Positions 1 to 7,835 of a stretch of DNA of 9,709 nt are shown here, one piece after another. Origin of the DNA: Candidatus Eiseniibacteriota bacterium (lineage in GTDB: Bacteria; Eisenbacteria; RBG-16-71-46); the NCBI GenBank assembly GCA_005893365.1, contig VBPB01000196.1:12588-22296 (forward strand). The letters are read 5' to 3'. Each line of letters opens with the position of its first letter. Position 1 is the stretch's first letter. The notes beneath the pieces are model-generated. The model was given only the letters and a program-made list of their open reading frames with translations, was not told where the DNA came from and did not search any database. The position numbers were made by a program, and so were the translations under genes.

Positions 1-2034
1 ACGCGCGGCGCGTGGACGGACGAGCTTGGTACCCGGTATCCGGCGCTGGCCGAGGTGGTGGACGCGATCCCGGCGCTGGGGGCGTTGCGCGACCGGCTGG
101 CGGCGACACTCGAGCCGGACGGACGGTTGCGCGATTCGGCCTCGCCGGCGCTCAAGCGCCTGCGCGGCGACTTGGCGGCGGGCGAGCAGCGACTGCAGCA
201 GCAGCTGATGAAGTGGTCGGCCGGCTTCGGCGCCGACGCCTACGTGACGCGGCACGGCGACCGGTTCGTGGCGCTGGTGCCGGCGGCGGGCTTCCCGCGG
301 CGGCGGGGCATCGTGCACGACGTGTCGGGGAGCGGGCAGTCGCTGTTCGTCGAGCCGCTCGAGGCGTGCGAGGCGAACAACCGGCTGCTGGAGGTGCGCT
401 CGGCGACCGGCGAGGAGGAGCGGCGCATCCTGCGGGAACTGTCGCGGGCGGTGGTCGACGCGGGCGAGGCGTTGCGCGCGCTGGAAGGAGCGCTGGCGCA
501 TCTCGATGGGTTGCGGGCGCGGGGGCGGTGGGCGCGGGAGTTCGGCGGCGTGGCGTTGACGCCCGGCGGGGCGCGGTTGCGGCTCAAGCAGGCGCGTCAC
601 CCGCTGCTGCGGATGGCGGAGCGTGACGGGGGACGGGCGGTGGTGCCGCTCGATCTGGAGCTGGGCGAGGCGAGCCGGGTGGTGCTGGTGAGCGGCCCGA
701 ACATGGGGGGCAAGACGGTGCTGTTGAAGACCGTGGGACTGAGCGTGGCGTTGAGCCACGCCGGATTCCCGGTGACGGCCGACGAGGGGAGCGAAGTGCC
801 CGAGATCGCGAGCATGGAGGTGGACCTGGGCGACGGTCAGTCGGTGGACCAGGGGCTCTCGTCGTTCGCGGCCCACCTGCAGGTGCTCGGGCGCATGGCC
901 GCCGCGGCCAGCCCCTCGAGCCTGCTGCTCTGCGACGAGCTGGGCGCCGGCACCGACCCCGAGGAAGGCGCCGCCCTGGGCCGCGCGCTGATCGAGCACT
1001 TCGCCGGCCACGGCGCCTGGTGCGTGGTCACCACTCACCTCGGCAGCCTCAAGCGCATCGCCGGACAGGTCCCGGGCGTGATGAACGGCTCGCTCGAGTT
1101 CGACGAGACGACGCTGACCTCGCGCTATCGCTTCCTGCCCGGCGTGCCGGGGGCCAGCCACGCGCTCTCGGTGGCCGAGCGGCTCGGCTTCCCGCCGGCG
1201 CTGCTGGACCGCGCCCGCGCGCTCACGCCCGACGAGAGCCGGGCGCTCGAGCGGCTGATCGCCGAGCTCAACCAGGCCCACCAGCGGGCGCGCGAGGCCG
1301 AGGTCTCGCTCACCGCCGCGCGCGGCGAGGCCGAGCGCCAGGCGGCCGAGCACCGCGCGGCGGTCGAGTCGTCGCGCGCGAGCCTGGCCGAGGAGCGGCG
1401 CCGCGTCACCCGCGAGGGCGAGGCCCTGCTGGGCCGGGCGCGCGAGCTGTGGCAGACGGTGCAGCGCGAGGCGCGCCGCGACGAGAAGTCGCGCACCGAC
1501 GCCGGCCGGCTGCGCGAGGAGATCCACGCGCTGGAGCGCGACCACGACGCGCTGCGCGGGCCGGCCCCCGAGGTCGCCCCGCCGCCGGCGCTCACCGCGG
1601 GACAGCGCGTGCGGGTGCTGGACCTGGGGGTCGAGGCCGAGATCGTGAGCGGTCCCGACGCCGAGGGCCGGGTGCGCCTCAAGCGCGGCGCATGGAACAT
1701 CGAGAGCCATGCCAGCCGGCTGACCGCGGCGGCCCCGCCGGTGGCGGAGAGGCGGCCGGTGGCCGGCACCTGGGTCCCGTCGGACGACCCGCCGCCGCTC
1801 CAGGTGGATCTGCGCGGCATGGAGAGCGACGAGGCGCTGACCACGCTGGACGCGGGGCTCGACCGGGCGGTGCTGAGCGGGCTGAGCGAGCTGCGCATCG
1901 TGCACGGCATCGGTCGCGGCGTGCTGCGGGCGGCGGTGGAGCGCCACCTGCGCGGCCATCCGCAGGTGGCCGGCCAGCGCCCCGGCGAGGTGGGCGAAGG
2001 CGGGCGCGGCGTGACGGTCGCGAGGATGCGATGA
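1..2034 (+). CDS. mutS2: Endonuclease MutS2 (MutS-family ATPase with Smr domain), 5'-truncated by window
   Basis: MutS2 is a MutS-family ATPase. Known members suppress recombination or act as collided-ribosome splitting factors, and the C-terminal Smr domain is a nuclease. The frame is open from base 1, so the true start lies upstream; 677 codons are visible against a usual length near 780, so about 100 residues are missing. Domain order: lever/core region to about 580; ATPase with Walker A GPNMGGKT (694-717), the DIGDxQS-type motif seen as DLGDGQS (829-849), and Walker B with LLLCDELGAGTDP (922-960); Ala/Glu/Arg-rich coiled coil (about 1240-1560); KOW-like segment (about 1590-1720); Smr domain (about 1800-2034) with VDLRG (1804-1818) and HGIGRG (1903-1920). 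The absence of a mismatch-recognition N-domain and the presence of Smr separate it from MutS. The stop overlaps the dnaG start (ATGA), indicating translational coupling. The GTG at 55 is internal, not the start. Confidence 0.97.
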   Translation, partial: TRGAWTDELGTRYPALAEVVDAIPALGALRDRLAATLEPDGRLRDSASPALKRLRGDLAAGEQRLQQQLMKWSAGFGADAYVTRHGDRFVALVPAAGFPRRRGIVHDVSGSGQSLFVEPLEACEANNRLLEVRSATGEEERRILRELSRAVVDAGEALRALEGALAHLDGLRARGRWAREFGGVALTPGGARLRLKQARHPLLRMAERDGGRAVVPLDLELGEASRVVLVSGPNMGGKTVLLKTVGLSVALSHAGFPVTADEGSEVPEIASMEVDLGDGQSVDQGLSSFAAHLQVLGRMAAAASPSSLLLCDELGAGTDPEEGAALGRALIEHFAGHGAWCVVTTHLGSLKRIAGQVPGVMNGSLEFDETTLTSRYRFLPGVPGASHALSVAERLGFPPALLDRARALTPDESRALERLIAELNQAHQRAREAEVSLTAARGEAERQAAEHRAAVESSRASLAEERRRVTREGEALLGRARELWQTVQREARRDEKSRTDAGRLREEIHALERDHDALRGPAPEVAPPPALTAGQRVRVLDLGVEAEIVSGPDAEGRVRLKRGAWNIESHASRLTAAAPPVAERRPVAGTWVPSDDPPPLQVDLRGMESDEALTTLDAGLDRAVLSGLSELRIVHGIGRGVLRAAVERHLRGHPQVAGQRPGEVGEGGRGVTVARMR

Positions 2035-2456
2035 GTGCCGCGATGCGCCCGTCGGGGCGCGCGGTGAGCCGTCTCGCCGACGACTGGGTGGAGCGCGTGC
2101 GCGCGGCGAGCGACGTGGTCGAGGTGATCGGCCAGACGGTCCAGCTCAAGCGCGTGGGCCGCAACTGGACCGGGCTGTGCCCGTTCCACAACGAGAAGAC
2201 GCCGTCGTTCTCGGTCAATCCCGATCGCCAGTTCTACCACTGCTTCGGGTGCAAGGCGGGCGGGGACGTGTTCCGCTTCGTGCAGGAGACCGAGAAGGTG
2301 GAGTTCCTCGAGGCGGTCGAGCTGCTGAGCCGGCGCGCCGGCATCCCGATCCCCGAGCGCCGGCCGGGCGAGCGCGCGGTGCGGGCCCCCTTGCTCGAGG
2401 CGCTGGACCAGGCGCGGGCGCGCGGCGCGCGCGTATCTGGAGGGCCGCGGCCTTAG
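2031..2456 (+). CDS. dnaG: DNA primase DnaG, N-terminal fragment (CHC2 zinc-binding domain), frame disrupted
   Basis: DnaG synthesises RNA primers at the replication fork. This fragment carries the complete N-terminal zinc-binding domain that recognises template: C50-x2-H53-x17-C71-x2-C74, in the contexts CPFHNEKTPSF and FYHCFGCKAGGD. The family-typical SDVVEVIGQTVQLKRVGRNW segment precedes it. The ATG at 2031 overlaps the mutS2 stop by ATGA; a second in-frame ATG lies at 2043. Primase homology holds to about LLEALDQA (near 2412), after which the frame reads unrelated residues (RARGARVSGGPRP) and stops at 2454-2456. Homology resumes in the next frame immediately after (AARAYLEGRGLSS from 2422). 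A single-base correction would not restore the gene: about 15-18 residues that normally lie between these two points are also absent. A deletion of 3n+2 nt (about 47, 50 or 53) in a GCGCG-rich tract fits. It may be an assembly or consensus fault, or a genuine mutation. Confidence 0.9.
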   Translation: MSAAMRPSGRAVSRLADDWVERVRAASDVVEVIGQTVQLKRVGRNWTGLCPFHNEKTPSFSVNPDRQFYHCFGCKAGGDVFRFVQETEKVEFLEAVELLSRRAGIPIPERRPGERAVRAPLLEALDQARARGARVSGGPRP

Positions 2457-2466
2457 CTCCGAGACC

Positions 2467-3747
2467 GTGCGCGCCTTCCGGCTCGGCGTGGCGCCCGACG
2501 GCTGGGAGCATCTGTCGAGCCGCCTCGCGCCCAAGCTGGGCGAAGCGGTGCTGGTGCAGGCGGGGCTCGCGATGCGCCGCGAGGGACGCTCCGGCATCTA
2601 CGACCGGTTCCGCGACCGGCTGATGGTGCCGCTCATCGGCCCCGGCGGGGCGGTGATCGGCTTCGGCGCGCGCGCCTTCGGCGACCAGCCGCCCAAGTAC
2701 CTGAACTCGCCCGAGACGCCCGTCTACCACAAGGGCGGGTTCCTGTTCGGGCTGGAGACGGCACGCCGCCACGCCGACGCGGCGGGCGAGGTGGTCGTGG
2801 TGGAGGGTTACTTCGATGCCATCGCGCTCCATCAGGCCGGCCTGGCCCACACCGTCGCCACCTCGGGCACGGCGCTGACCGCCGACCAGGCGCGGCTGCT
2901 GCGGCGCGCCGCCCCCCGGGTGGCGCTGACCTACGACGGCGACGACGCCGGTCGCGAGGCGATGATGCGCTCGCTCGCGGTCCTGCTCGCGGAAGGGCTC
3001 GAGGTGGTGGTGGTCGACCTGCCGCAGGGCGACGACCCCGACACGCTGGTGCGCCGCGGTGGGGCGGAGGCGTGGCGGGCGCTGCGCGCGGGCGGCTACG
3101 ACCCGGTCGAGTTCATCCAGCGCCACGTCCTGCGCGGCGGCGGCCCCGGCGACCCGCGCGAGAAGGCACTGCAGATGGTGGTGCGGCTGGCGTCCGAGGT
3201 GCGCGACACGATCCGCGCCCGGCTCCTGCTCGAGCGCGCGAGCCAGGTCTTCGGGCTCCCGGAGGCGGTGCTGGCGCGGGCGGTGGCCCTGCAGCGGGGC
3301 GGCCAGGGGAGCGAGGCGCCGCTCAAGGCCGCGGTGCGCGCGCAACGGCGCGGCGGCCAGGATCTGGAGCAGGCGCTGCTGCGCGCCCTCCTCCTGGCCC
3401 CCGAGGCCCTCGCCGCGGTGCGGGACCGGGTCGAGCTCACGGATTTCCAGGATGGCGAATGCGGGGCCCTCGCCGCGTGGCTGTGGAGCGGGCGGGCCGA
3501 CCTGCCCGAGACCGGCGCCGAGGCGGCGCTGGCGCGCGAGCTGGCGTCGGGCGGGAGCGCGGGACAGGACTGGGTGGCGGAGGCGGTGGGGGCGGCGCGA
3601 CGGATGGTGGAGCGACGGCTGCTCCAGCGGTTGAAGGAACGGAAACTCGAGCTCGGTCGGACCCCGGACGGACCGGAGACGACGCGACTGATGACCGAAG
3701 TGGACGAACTCGCACGCAGCTTGAAGGAGTTGAACGCGCAGCGGTGA
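2467..3747 (+). CDS. dnaG: DNA primase DnaG, C-terminal fragment (Toprim catalytic and helicase-binding domains)
   Basis: This is the catalytic continuation of the primase. The given start is the first possible start codon (GTG) in this frame, but homologous sequence already begins at about 2422 (AARAYLEGRGLSS), so this is probably not a natural initiation site. Visible blocks: primase core N-terminal subdomain (RAFRLGVAPDGW, then YDRFRDRLMVPLIGPGGAVIGFGAR); PPKYLNSPETPVYHK; Toprim motif EGYFDAIALHQAG with the metal-binding Glu at 2803-2805; DGDDAG (2935-2952); and DDPDTLV (3031 on). The part from about 3355 to the stop is the alpha-helical C-terminal domain that contacts the DnaB helicase, with LLRALLLAPEALAAV and a late basic, charged helix. 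All catalytic acidic residues are present. Joined with the upstream fragment the protein would be about 570 residues, slightly short for DnaG, consistent with the loss at the junction. rpoD starts 35 nt downstream. Confidence 0.93.
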   Translation: MRAFRLGVAPDGWEHLSSRLAPKLGEAVLVQAGLAMRREGRSGIYDRFRDRLMVPLIGPGGAVIGFGARAFGDQPPKYLNSPETPVYHKGGFLFGLETARRHADAAGEVVVVEGYFDAIALHQAGLAHTVATSGTALTADQARLLRRAAPRVALTYDGDDAGREAMMRSLAVLLAEGLEVVVVDLPQGDDPDTLVRRGGAEAWRALRAGGYDPVEFIQRHVLRGGGPGDPREKALQMVVRLASEVRDTIRARLLLERASQVFGLPEAVLARAVALQRGGQGSEAPLKAAVRAQRRGGQDLEQALLRALLLAPEALAAVRDRVELTDFQDGECGALAAWLWSGRADLPETGAEAALARELASGGSAGQDWVAEAVGAARRMVERRLLQRLKERKLELGRTPDGPETTRLMTEVDELARSLKELNAQR

Positions 3748-3782
3748 GCCTTGCGCGGGGACGACGACGATCGGGGGATCTC

Positions 3783-5555
<1,773 letters not shown>

Positions 5556-5570
5556 GGGATTCGCGTCCGA

Positions 5571-6512
5571 ATGTGGATGGCGCTGGGGCCGCTCGTCGCG
5601 TCGCTGGTCGCGGGTGACTTGAGCGCGGGCGGGGCATCGGCTGATTCTGGCATGCCCGTCGTCCGTGTCGACAAGTTCGCCGAAACCAAGGTATCCCTGC
5701 TTCCGTGGAGTCGACGCGCTGGGGAGCCGAGGACGTTCGAAGATGGATCGGTCGCGTTCGCGTTTCTAGGCGATCGCGGCGATGTCTACATCTACGACCT
5801 CGTGGCAAATCGCCTGAACGTCCTGTCTTCGACGTCAGCCACGACCTCGCGATGGCGATCCACTCCTGGTCCCGCGCTCCAGGCGGAGAATGACCAGCCC
5901 CACGACGGGTGCGTCGGCCGCGATGGGACGATCTACCTGTTGAACGACAGAACCAGCACCACGGAGCGATTCTGGCTCTACTATCGAAGGCTCATCAAAG
6001 GACCGTGGCTTCGGGCGGGCCCGTTCGATGATGAGCGGATCGGCCGGGTCACGCTCGATGGAGTCCAGAGGCAGAGAGCGCAATCAGCGCGCATCGCCAC
6101 GAACGAGAAGGGGGAGGTCGAGCTCTTCGATCTGGACCGGCGAAGGAGCTCGGCCATCGTCATCGCAGACAGCGACGGCGTGCGACCGTCTGCTGCGCGC
6201 GCGGTGGGCGCCCCGGCCGCATTGAGCGCCTCGGGCCGGATCGCTGAATCCTCCGACCCTGAGAGCGGACGGTTCCTTGGTGTCGATGCGGCAGGGAGTC
6301 GTTACTTCATGACGACGCGGGGGGAGCTCTACTTCCTGGAGCGGTATGACTCGAAAGGAGAGTTGACCGCAAGCGTCCGCTACCGGAACCGGTCAATCGC
6401 GGGCCTCATGGTGGGCAAAGGCAACCTCCTCGTGGATCGGAGCGGGGGCGTGTACGAGATTTGTGCGACAGGTCAGGGTTTCCTTGTGAGCCGGTGGTCA
6501 ACGGGGCGGTAG
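5571..6512 (+). CDS. Hypothetical protein with beta-propeller-like repeats, possibly exported
   Basis: I do not recognise the family. The 313-residue product begins 15 nt after the rpoD stop, with ATG at 5571 and another at 5577; the only Shine-Dalgarno-like run is GGGG at 5555-5558, which is weak. The N-terminus has a short hydrophobic stretch (MALGPLVASLVAG) followed by AGGASA, resembling a poor signal peptide that lacks a basic n-region. Short blade-like motifs recur: GDVYIYD, DGTIYLL, GEVELFD, GSRYFM, GELYFL, GGVYEI. This pattern is seen in NHL/WD-type beta-propellers. Base composition is lower in GC than in the neighbours (for example 34 of 60 bases at 6301-6360). At about 5826-5892 the alternative frame two (PVFDVSHDLAMAIHSWSR) looks more protein-like and has stronger third-position GC than the annotated Ser/Thr-rich reading, suggesting a pair of compensating frameshifts. 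Coding is likely; function is unknown. Confidence 0.62.
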   Translation: MWMALGPLVASLVAGDLSAGGASADSGMPVVRVDKFAETKVSLLPWSRRAGEPRTFEDGSVAFAFLGDRGDVYIYDLVANRLNVLSSTSATTSRWRSTPGPALQAENDQPHDGCVGRDGTIYLLNDRTSTTERFWLYYRRLIKGPWLRAGPFDDERIGRVTLDGVQRQRAQSARIATNEKGEVELFDLDRRRSSAIVIADSDGVRPSAARAVGAPAALSASGRIAESSDPESGRFLGVDAAGSRYFMTTRGELYFLERYDSKGELTASVRYRNRSIAGLMVGKGNLLVDRSGGVYEICATGQGFLVSRWSTGR

Positions 6513-6544
6513 GCGGCTGCGACTCCGGGTCGCTCGAATCCGCC
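6512..6544 (+). terminator. Possible transcription-terminating hairpin after the propeller-like gene
   Basis: A two-part hairpin begins at the stop codon of the preceding gene. The outer stem GGCGG (6512-6516) pairs with CCGCC (6540-6544), and the inner stem GCGAC (6519-6523) pairs with GTCGC (6529-6533) around the loop TCCGG. There is no T tract after it, so a canonical intrinsic terminator is not shown. Its position between a stop codon and a strong promoter makes a boundary role plausible. Confidence 0.3.
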
Positions 6545-6550
6545 GACCGC

Positions 6551-6579
6551 TTGACACCCCCATCCTGCGATGCTAGAAA
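6551..6579 (+). promoter_or_regulatory. Sigma-70-type promoter for the tRNA pair
   Basis: A perfect -35 TTGACA (6551-6556) is followed by exactly 17 bp and a -10 TAGAAA (6574-6579, four of six matches to TATAAT). Transcription would begin near 6586, about 35 nt before the first tRNA, a normal length for a processed leader. It is the clearest promoter in the window and lies in one of the few AT-richer patches. It implies that the tRNAs are expressed independently of rpoD and the gene between. Confidence 0.78.
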
Positions 6580-6620
6580 CAGTCGGCTTTTGGCGCACGG
6601 ACGCATGCGCGCCCATCGCT

Positions 6621-6694
6621 GGGCCCATAGCTCAGCGGTCCAGAGCGGCCGGCTCATAACCGGCGAGACCCTGGTTCGAATCCAGGTGGGCCCA
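6621..6694 (+). tRNA. tRNA with CAT anticodon: probable tRNA-Ile2 (lysidine type), alternatively elongator tRNA-Met
   Basis: A full cloverleaf is visible. Acceptor GGGCCCA (6621-6627) pairs with TGGGCCC (6687-6693). The D stem is GCTC/GAGC; the anticodon stem GCCGG/CCGGC encloses loop CTCATAA with anticodon CAT at 6655-6657; the T arm is CCTGG-TTCGAAT-CCAGG. The discriminator base is A (6694). The 3' CCA is not encoded (TGA follows), so a CCA-adding enzyme is needed. CAT anticodons occur in initiator Met, elongator Met and Ile2. An initiator is unlikely because position 1 pairs (G-C) and the anticodon stem lacks the three consecutive G-C pairs in the usual arrangement. The GGCTCATAACC core and the C4-G69/C5-G68 pairs resemble bacterial tRNA-Ile2, whose C34 is converted to lysidine by TilS to read AUA; this identity is inference. 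Confidence 0.96.
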
Positions 6695-6743
6695 TGACGC
6701 CGGCGCCGCGGAGGCTGCGGTGGCGTGGCGCGCGGTCGTAAGG

Positions 6744-6819
6744 GGGCGGATAGCTCAGCTGGCAGAGCACCAGGATCACAACCTGGGGGTCACAGGTTCG
6801 AGCCCTGTTCCGCCCACCA
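6744..6819 (+). tRNA. tRNA-Val (anticodon CAC)
   Basis: Acceptor GGGCGGA (6744-6750) pairs with TCCGCCC (6809-6815). The D stem is GCTC/GAGC; the anticodon stem CCAGG/CCTGG encloses loop ATCACAA with anticodon CAC at 6777-6779, reading GUG; the T arm is ACAGG-TTCGAGC-CCTGT. Discriminator A is at 6816. The CCA end is encoded (6817-6819), unlike in the tRNA 49 nt upstream. The sequence resembles bacterial tRNA-Val in its acceptor and D arm. The preceding promoter at 6551 probably drives both tRNAs as one transcript. Confidence 0.96.
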
Positions 6820-6897
6820 TCCATCGCCCGCGCAACCGAGGTCGAGCCGGCGGATCCCGTCTCGACGCGTGAACGTCCCGATCCGCGGGAGGACCGG

Positions 6898-7059
6898 ATG
6901 AGCCTGGCACGAGCGCGACGCCGTCACCGCGCCCACGCGCGATCGGAGGCCAGCCGCCGCCGCGCGTCGCGGATGCGCGACGACCGGCGGCCCACGGCCA
7001 CCCGCACCGGCGGGGACGTCCTCACGACGTCCCCGCCGTTCGTTTGGAGGCCCCGGTGA
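6898..7059 (+). CDS. Candidate small Arg-rich protein or leader ORF, translationally coupled to the zinc-ribbon gene
   Basis: This is a 53-residue ORF starting at ATG 6898, preceded by a strong Shine-Dalgarno GGGAGGA (6887-6893) at good spacing. It ends with TGA at 7057-7059, overlapping the GTG start of the downstream zinc-ribbon gene as GTGA. The product is strikingly basic, beginning MSLARARRRHRAHARSEA and continuing with further Arg clusters, and ends in SPPFVWRPR. I recognise no family. The ribosome-binding site and the overlapping stop/start favour a translated ORF, either a small RNA-binding-like protein or a leader peptide. Against it, Arg-rich frames arise easily by chance in GC-rich DNA, and a 12-bp hairpin lies inside its 3' end. 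Treat as tentative. Confidence 0.35.
   Translation: MSLARARRRHRAHARSEASRRRASRMRDDRRPTATRTGGDVLTTSPPFVWRPR
7009..7037 (+). promoter_or_regulatory. 12-bp perfect hairpin just before the zinc-ribbon ribosome-binding site (attenuator or terminator candidate)
   Basis: GGCGGGGACGTC (7009-7020) and GACGTCCCCGCC (7026-7037) form a perfect 12-bp stem with loop CTCAC, followed by GTTCGTTT (7038-7045). The weak T-rich tail makes an intrinsic terminator for the tRNA transcript possible. Because the GGAGG of the next gene begins only 8 nt after the stem (7046), it could instead be an attenuator or translation-control element in that gene's leader. The perfect pairing in a region with little other structure is unlikely to be accidental. 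Confidence 0.6.
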
Positions 7060-7772
7060 ACGACGAGCTGCGCACCCTGTGGGCGCTGAACGGGCTGGAC
7101 GAGCGGCTGGTGACGCTCAAGGCGGCCCTCGAGCGCTTCCCGGCGCTGCGCAAGAGCCTCGAGGAGCAGCGGCTCTCCGGACGGGCCCGGATCGAGGCGC
7201 TCAAGAAGGACCTGACGGACTTCCTGGCGAAGCGTCGCCAGCTGGAGAAGGACATCGAGGCGTTGGTGGCCGAGGAGCGCAAGTACCAGGGCCAACTCCC
7301 GCTGGTCAAGAAGAACGAGGAGTACACCGCCCTCCTGCACGAGATCGCCGGCACCAAGAAGCGGGCGTCGGACCGCGAGACCGAGCTGCTCACGCTGATG
7401 GACGCCGAGGAGCGCCGCCACGCCGAGAAGCCGGCGCTCGAGAAGGATCTGGCCGCCCTGGAGGCCGAGGCGGCACAGCGCCTGGCCGCGATCGCCGACG
7501 AGGAGGCGCTCGATCAGGCGAGGGTGGACCACGTCGAGGCCGAACGCGCCGTCCTGCTCGCGAGCCTGGGCGCCGGGATCAAGGCGCGCTACGAACGCAT
7601 CCGCGTCTCGAAGGGGGGGCGCGCGGTGGTGCCGATCCTCAAGGGCGCCTGCGGCGGGTGCTTCCGCGGGCAGCCGCCCCAGGTGCTCCAGGAGGCGCGC
7701 CGCGGCGACCGGTTGCTCACCTGCGAGGGCTGCGGCCGCCTGCTCATCTGGCCGCCCGATTCGCCCGCCTGA
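7056..7772 (+). CDS. Coiled-coil protein with C4-type zinc ribbon (DUF164 / CT398-FlgZ-like)
   Basis: The product is 238 residues. About residues 1-165 form a long Glu/Lys/Ala/Leu-rich coiled coil containing the family-typical segment LPLVKKNEEYTALLHEI. A C-terminal zinc ribbon follows with C199-x2-C202 (GACGGCF) and C223-x2-C226 (TCEGCGRLLIW). This matches the widespread C4 zinc-ribbon family that includes chlamydial CT398 (CdsZ) and Helicobacter HP0958 (FlgZ). In those systems members act as adaptor proteins linked to sigma-54, secretion or RNA binding; the role here is not determined. I chose GTG 7056 because GGAGG (7046-7050) lies 5 nt before it and because it overlaps the stop of the small upstream ORF. 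The TTG at 7044 lies ahead of the Shine-Dalgarno and is rejected. The patatin-like gene starts 63 nt downstream, and an RNase HI gene follows that. Confidence 0.93.
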   Translation: MNDELRTLWALNGLDERLVTLKAALERFPALRKSLEEQRLSGRARIEALKKDLTDFLAKRRQLEKDIEALVAEERKYQGQLPLVKKNEEYTALLHEIAGTKKRASDRETELLTLMDAEERRHAEKPALEKDLAALEAEAAQRLAAIADEEALDQARVDHVEAERAVLLASLGAGIKARYERIRVSKGGRAVVPILKGACGGCFRGQPPQVLQEARRGDRLLTCEGCGRLLIWPPDSPA

Positions 7773-7835
7773 TCGCGTGGCGGTGCCCGGGCGAGGAGGG
7801 TGCCCGCGCCGCCCGCGTCGAGGGAGTCCCGAAGC

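Noticed and set aside
1020..2030. Upstream extension of the dnaG frame within mutS2
   Set aside because: The frame is open only by GC bias; the translated sequence is Arg/Ala/Gly low complexity, and primase homology begins after ATG 2031.
2405..2435. Programmed ribosomal frameshift in dnaG
   Set aside because: A programmed shift would restore the full protein, but about 15-18 expected residues are also missing, and no slippery heptamer or stimulatory element is apparent; deletion or assembly error fits better.
1125..2597. Minus-strand open frame of 490 codons opposite mutS2 and dnaG
   Set aside because: Low-complexity Ser/Arg/Ala sequence mirroring well-supported + strand genes; there is no independent ribosome-binding site or motif.
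6744..6819. Reading the CAC-anticodon tRNA as tRNA-His
   Set aside because: CAC is the anticodon itself and reads the Val codon GUG; the extra 5' G typical of tRNA-His is not indicated, and the body resembles tRNA-Val.
6850..6886. Inverted repeat GCGGATC/GATCCGC after tRNA-Val as a terminator
   Set aside because: Only 7 bp of outer stem with a 23-nt interior and no T tract; too weak to call, though it lies where a tRNA terminator could be.
7800..7835. GTG 7800 as start of the patatin-like gene
   Set aside because: The AGGAGG directly touches the GTG with no spacing, and the added residues are not family-conserved; ATG 7836 has AGGGAG at 9 nt. Kept as an alternative.
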